Assembly: GCA_020200235.1 (NCBI GenBank)
Contig: JAIVJC010000009.1
Span: forward strand, 1 to 40,475
DNA length: 40,475 nucleotides
From: Acidobacteriota bacterium
GTDB lineage: Bacteria; Acidobacteriota; Blastocatellia; Pyrinomonadales; Pyrinomonadaceae
Direction of reading: 5' to 3'
Shown here: positions 36,633-40,475 of the stretch, in pieces
Position numbering within the stretch: position 1 is the first letter of the stretch
Layout of the letters: every line of letters begins with the position of its first letter
Program-made: the position numbers and the translations under genes
Notes under the pieces: model-generated
The model's input: the letters and a program-made list of their open reading frames with translations, nothing else
Told to the model about the DNA's origin: nothing
Database searches by the model: none

Positions 36633-36661
36633 TCATTACACAAACTGGGAGAGCTTGAAAA
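36633..36661 (-). promoter_or_regulatory. Weak candidate promoter for the RHH-TonB-M16 operon
   Basis: On the - strand TTTTCA (36656-36661) and TAATGA (36633-36638), 17-bp spacer, 74 bases before the ATG. Confidence 0.3.
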
Positions 36662-36803
36662 CCTGTCGATCATTTTAGTTGACGGGCGCATGAAGTGACA
36701 AACGGCGAAGAGCCCGCCTCGCGGCGCGCGTGGCTGCGCGCGTCCATCCGGCAGTGAAAATATTAACGCCCGCCGCGCCCTTTCGGCGTCGCCCGGCGCA
36801 ACC

Positions 36804-36832
36804 TTGCCGCCCGTTCAGTCATCAACTACACT
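36804..36832 (+). promoter_or_regulatory. Candidate promoter of the S41 protease gene
   Basis: TTGCCG at 36804-36809 and TACACT at 36827-36832 with 17-bp spacer, about 100 bases before the start codon, in the divergent gap 36692-36934. Confidence 0.5.
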
Positions 36833-36934
36833 ACGAAAACCTGCCACGGCGGGCGTCTTTCGCGGGTGTCTGCGTCGAGACTGAGGCGACGACGGGTCGG
36901 CGGGGGCGAGTCTTCCGAGAGGTCTTAAAAAGCA

Positions 36935-38677
36935 GTGAATAATAGACTGTCACGTTCCACGCTCGCGCTCCTGTCGCTCGCGCTCACGGTCTCCTTCGTC
37001 TCCGCGCAGCAGACGGCCCCGCCGCGCCGCGGCGAGGCTCGCACCACGCCGAACGCGACCACGCCGCCCGCCTCGCGCGGGGCGCGCGACCGCGCGCGCA
37101 ACTCGCCGAACGCCACCTCCGCCCTCGAAGAGGACTTCGCCGAAGCCCTCTCCATCGTGCAGGACAACTACGTGGACGGCGTCAAGCTCGAGTACAACAC
37201 GGTCTTCAAGTCGTCGATCATCGGGATGCTGCGCTCGCTCGACCCGCACTCGAACTACTACGACGCGAAGGAGTTCGAGGAGCTCCAGACCGACTGGCGT
37301 TCGGAGTACTACGGCGTCGGCGCGTCGATCAACAACTACGAGTTGAACGGCACGACCGAGACCTACGTGCTCGGCACTTTCGAGAACTCGCCCGCGGCGA
37401 AGGCGGGCCTGCGTTACGGCGACAAGATTCTCGCCGTTGACGGCAAGGAGGCGAAGGGTAAGCCTTCGGCCGAGGTGCGCGACTGGATTCGCGGCCCGAA
37501 GGGCTCGACCGTCAAGATGACTCTGGAGCGCGCGGCGACGGGGGCCAAAGAGACGGTCGAGATCACGCGCGCCGTGGTGCCGCAACCGACCGTGCCCGAC
37601 GCTTACATGATCAAGCCGGGCGTCGGCTACATCGACATGCAGCGCGGCTTCAACCGCACGACCGCCGACGAGTTCGTCGCGCGGCTCGAACAGCTCCACA
37701 AGCAGGGCATGACGCAGCTCGTCATCGACCTCAGGAACAACCCCGGCGGGCTGCTGGATCAGGCGGTCAAGGTCGCCGAGCGCTTCCTCGCGCGCGGTCA
37801 GCTCATCCTCTCGCAGCGCGGCCGCATCGAGGGCACGGATCGCTCCTACAACTCGACGAACAACAACCCGAACCCGATCCCGCTCGTCGTCCTGGTCAAC
37901 CGCAACACGGCTTCCGCCTCCGAGATCGTCGCGGGCGCGCTCCAGGATCACGACCGCGCCCTCGTCGTCGGCGAGACCTCTTTCGGCAAGGGGCTCGTGC
38001 AGTCGATCATCCCGATGGACTACGGCACGGCGCTGACGCTGACCTCGACGAAGTACTACACGCCTTCGGGCCGCCTCATCCAGCGCGACTACTCGAACGA
38101 GGGGCTCTACGACTACTACACGAAGGGGCAGGGCGTGGGCGGCGGCGGCAGCGCCGCGGCGCAGAAGCCGACGGGTCCGGAGAGCCTAACCGACACGGGG
38201 CGCAAGGTCTACGGCGGCGGCGGCATCTCGCCGGACGACGCGGTCAAGCCGCGGCTCATCACCCCGGCGCAGAGGCGGCTCCGCGACCCGATCTTCGGCT
38301 TCGTGCGCGAGCTGGTCAACGGCCGCCCCAAGGGGTTCGAGGACTACAAGGTCGGGCGCGCCATCGAGTTCGATCACGTCGTCAAGGCCGACGAGTACCC
38401 CGTGACCGACAACCTGTTCAAGGCGTTCAAGGCTTACGCGCTCGCGGACACCTCGAACAATCTGACCGACGCGCAGCTCGACAAGGCGCGCGAGTTCATC
38501 ACCCGCCAGCTCCGCTTCGAGATCACCACCGCCGCCTACGGCACGGTCGCCGCCGCGCAGGTGCTCGTCGCCACCGACCCGGAAATCTCGAAGGCGATTG
38601 ACGTGCTGCCGCGTGCCCGCGAACTCGCCCTCGCCGCGCAGCGCGGCCGCAACCCGCAGACGAAGAGCTTCGAGTAA
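36935..38677 (+). CDS. CtpA-type S41 carboxy-terminal processing protease
   Basis: 580 aa, signal peptide (STLALLSLALTVSFVSAQ, about 8-25). PDZ domain about 125-210 (YGVGASI, NSPAAKAGLRYGDKILAVDG). Protease core: GYIDMQRGF, VIDLRNNPGGLLDQAV, then NTASASEIVAGAL (about 324-336), which carries the catalytic serine, and K352 in SFGKG as the general base. The family cuts periplasmic proteins at hydrophobic C-termini. A Gly-rich insert and a 200-residue tail ending NPQTKSFE follow. Start GTG 36935 has AGAGGT upstream. Confidence 0.93.
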   Translation: MNNRLSRSTLALLSLALTVSFVSAQQTAPPRRGEARTTPNATTPPASRGARDRARNSPNATSALEEDFAEALSIVQDNYVDGVKLEYNTVFKSSIIGMLRSLDPHSNYYDAKEFEELQTDWRSEYYGVGASINNYELNGTTETYVLGTFENSPAAKAGLRYGDKILAVDGKEAKGKPSAEVRDWIRGPKGSTVKMTLERAATGAKETVEITRAVVPQPTVPDAYMIKPGVGYIDMQRGFNRTTADEFVARLEQLHKQGMTQLVIDLRNNPGGLLDQAVKVAERFLARGQLILSQRGRIEGTDRSYNSTNNNPNPIPLVVLVNRNTASASEIVAGALQDHDRALVVGETSFGKGLVQSIIPMDYGTALTLTSTKYYTPSGRLIQRDYSNEGLYDYYTKGQGVGGGGSAAAQKPTGPESLTDTGRKVYGGGGISPDDAVKPRLITPAQRRLRDPIFGFVRELVNGRPKGFEDYKVGRAIEFDHVVKADEYPVTDNLFKAFKAYALADTSNNLTDAQLDKAREFITRQLRFEITTAAYGTVAAAQVLVATDPEISKAIDVLPRARELALAAQRGRNPQTKSFE

Positions 38678-38708
38678 AACCGGAACTCACGAACCGGCAA
38701 AGATGAGA

Positions 38709-38750
38709 AGGGGTCGCCACTCGGTTGAGTGGCGACCCCTCCTCAGTTTT
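38709..38750 (+). terminator. Intrinsic terminator after the S41 gene
   Basis: Perfect 14-bp stem, 38709-38722 with 38727-38740, GGTT loop, then CCTCAGTTTT. It lies between converging genes. Confidence 0.85.
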
Positions 38751-38771
38751 AAGCAGCTCCGGTGCGCCTGT

Positions 38772-39440
38772 TCAGCCGCTGCCCGTCTCGCCGTGCGGCG
38801 CGTCCACGGGCTTCGACTCGGGCGAGCCGCGCTGGCGCAGCCAGATCGAGAGCAGGACGATCGCCGCGACCGAGAGGAACTCGCTCTGCCAGTTCTGGAA
38901 CGACTCGAACCAGAAGCGCGAGCCCGCGACGTACTGCCAGAACGTGATCGTGGGCTGCCCGTGCTCCCGCTGCTCGCTGTTGTACTCGTTGACGCCGCCC
39001 GCGGCGTGCAGCGCGAAGGAGAAGAGGAAGAGCAGCGCGAAGGCGATGAAGAGGGAGTTCTCGTAGAGCTTCAGGACGATCCCGCCGCGGCGCACGGGCC
39101 CGGGCGCGTCGCGCCGGTTGCGCGCGCGGCTCGGATCGCGGTCGACCTCCTCCCGCGCCTTGTCCGGGTCTTTCGATTCCGACGAGCCGCGCTGGTAGAG
39201 GAACGCCGTGAGCATGACGTAAGCCGCCATCTGGAGGAACTCGCTCTCCCAGTTCTCGAACGTCGCCTCGACGAAGTGGCCCGTCGTCAGGTACTCGGAG
39301 TAAGCGACCTCCGGCTGGTGGTGCTCTTGCCGATCCTCGTTGTACTCGTGATGACCCGTGAGGCTCTGACCCAGTAGGGAGAGGATGAAGAGCGTGAGCA
39401 TGGTGATGCTCAGCCCGTTGTCGCGGAAGAATCGTCGCAT
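38772..39440 (-). CDS. DUF6766-type membrane protein, internal duplication
   Basis: 222 aa made of two homologous halves of about 85 residues. First half: one helix near LSITMLTLFILSLLGQ, then YNEDRQEHHQP, an F-E-NWESEFLQMAAYV segment and a second helix ending LYQRGSSESK. Second half repeats this as LFIAFALLFLFSF, YNSEQREHGQP, FQNWQSEFLSVAA, LRQRGSPESK. A charged linker lies between. So four membrane helices with paired external loops. I recognise it as the DUF6766 family; function unknown. It is downstream of the outer-membrane-type gene on the same strand, 74 bp apart. Confidence 0.82.
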   Translation of the reverse strand: MRRFFRDNGLSITMLTLFILSLLGQSLTGHHEYNEDRQEHHQPEVAYSEYLTTGHFVEATFENWESEFLQMAAYVMLTAFLYQRGSSESKDPDKAREEVDRDPSRARNRRDAPGPVRRGGIVLKLYENSLFIAFALLFLFSFALHAAGGVNEYNSEQREHGQPTITFWQYVAGSRFWFESFQNWQSEFLSVAAIVLLSIWLRQRGSPESKPVDAPHGETGSG

Positions 39441-39514
39441 GAAACTCTCCTCAAGGGTTCGGAATCGTTAAAGCCCCGCCCCGCATCGCGGTCGTTCGCG
39501 ACCTGCCGTCGAAA

Positions 39515-40405
39515 CTACTTCGCGCGCCTGTAGAGATCGGCGACGCCGACGCTCAGCCCGCCGAAGACGCCGGCGCGCGGAGCCTCCGGGTTCAGACCGA
39601 AGCGCACGCCCCAGTCGAGGCTCATCCCGGAGATTTCCGCCTCCACGCCGAAGTCGTTCTCGAACTCGCGCGAGACGGCGAAGGCTGCCAGCCCGCCGTG
39701 ATCCCACCCCGCCCCGCCCTCCTCGCCGTCGGCGAGGAAGCCCGCGTTGAAGTCGAAGTCGGTCTTGCCGATCTTCTTACTCAGGAGGAAGAGTAGTTCG
39801 TGATCGAAGCGGCCCGTGCCGAGACGCTTCCGCTCGCTCGCGGCGGGGAGCTTCAGGCGGTAGGAGAAGGCGAGTGCCGGGTGCGCCTCGGTGTCTTTGA
39901 GCGCGACGATCTGGAAGCCCAAACGCGCGTCGCCGACGCCCGCGCGGCGCTCGCGGGTTTCGTTGTCGGTCTCGGACTTGAAAGAGTCGATCTCGAAGGC
40001 GAGGAGCAGGCGGCTCGACGCGGCGAAGCGCAGGGAGAGCGGCGCGGTGTGCTCGGCGCGAAACTCTTCGGAGCGGAAGTTGCCGTCGTAGCCGAACTCG
40101 ACTTGCAGCACGCCCGGCTTCTGAATCTCCGCCGGGCTGGCGACCGTCGGGCGATCGGGCTTGATGAAGTCCTCTTCCTCTTCTCCCGACTTCGCCGGTG
40201 CTGCCGGGGCGCGCCCCGCCGCGTCGCTCTTAACGCGCGCGACGGCAGCCGCGAGCGAGTCCGTCACGGGCACGTCCTTCAGCGAGCTGATCTGCGCGGG
40301 GTGCGACTGCTGCGCCCTCGCGGGCGGGACGCAGCACAGTGCGAACGCTATCGTGATGAGCGAGCTGCCGACGGCGCACGCCCGTCTTCCTGCGTCTTGA
40401 GACAA
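39515..40405 (-). CDS. Predicted outer-membrane beta-barrel protein (phenol-MetA-like)
   Basis: 296 aa. Signal peptide with hydrophobic core SLITIAFALCCVPPARAQQ. After an acidic linker (EEEEDFIKPDRPTVASPAEI) come alternating strands typical of the transporter family once named after MetA-pathway phenol degradation: LQVEFGYDGNF, LLLAFEID, GVGDARLGFQI, ALAFSYRLKLP, DFDFNAGFLADG, ending LSVGVADLYRRAK. Transported substrate unknown. Start TTG 40405 is supported by GGAGGG five bases upstream; no ATG is available in frame near there. The 70 bases to the window end show nothing further I can support. Confidence 0.78.
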   Translation of the reverse strand: MSQDAGRRACAVGSSLITIAFALCCVPPARAQQSHPAQISSLKDVPVTDSLAAAVARVKSDAAGRAPAAPAKSGEEEEDFIKPDRPTVASPAEIQKPGVLQVEFGYDGNFRSEEFRAEHTAPLSLRFAASSRLLLAFEIDSFKSETDNETRERRAGVGDARLGFQIVALKDTEAHPALAFSYRLKLPAASERKRLGTGRFDHELLFLLSKKIGKTDFDFNAGFLADGEEGGAGWDHGGLAAFAVSREFENDFGVEAEISGMSLDWGVRFGLNPEAPRAGVFGGLSVGVADLYRRAK

Positions 40406-40475
40406 GTTTTCCCTCCGCGCGTCGAGAATAAGGGGAGATCGTTTAGCCGGGGGACGGTTAAGTACGTTGAACTTG

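Overview
This is a GC-rich chromosomal window from a diderm bacterium. I infer Acidobacteriota, probably class Blastocatellia, from the gene order, an N-terminally extended Hfq, the style of the divergent response regulator at 14.2-15.7 kb and the kind of intergenic repeats. That placement is by recognition only. TonB-C, TonB-era secreted proteases and a predicted outer-membrane barrel point to an outer membrane. I see no tRNA or rRNA gene, CRISPR array, transposase, phage cluster or plasmid origin.

Layout. (1) 1-10.6 kb: the 3' half of a dcw cell-wall and division cluster on the + strand, mraY(partial)-murD-ftsW-murG-murC-murB-ftsQ-ftsA-ftsZ, closed by a 13-bp stem terminator. It makes UDP-MurNAc-peptide and lipid II and assembles the division ring. 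(2) 11.0-15.7 kb, + strand: hfq, pdxA, a single-domain response regulator, a secreted protein with a pseudopilin-G-like C-terminus, and a receiver protein whose N-terminus looks broken. (3) 15.9-22.3 kb, - strand: valS-nadC, a secreted coiled-coil protein, and a split XdhC maturation factor whose two halves flank a DUF962/Mpo1-like membrane protein. (4) 22.4-28.8 kb, + strand: an MFS exporter, a small membrane protein, a VIT/VWA protein, a Ycf48-like propeller, a DinB-like protein and a short coiled-coil protein, ending in a long two-way terminator. (5) 28.9-36.6 kb, - strand: a peptidoglycan-binding/M15-like protein, a DUF885 lipoprotein peptidase, and the operon RHH-like protein - TonB-C protein - fused M16 peptidase. 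(6) 36.9-40.4 kb: a CtpA/S41 protease (+), then a duplicated DUF6766-type membrane protein and an outer-membrane-type protein (-).

The most unusual content is not a gene. Nine intergenic palindromes fall into five sequence families, here called A to E. In every family the arms are tandem 7-bp words, and the best-preserved arms are all 30-32 bp long. They sit directly after gene 3' ends, often hold or touch the stop codon, and in the dcw cluster fill the whole gap between essential genes whose downstream starts lack a Shine-Dalgarno sequence. Loops are partly conserved between copies, so these look like related dispersed elements rather than chance terminators. No transposase for them lies in the window.
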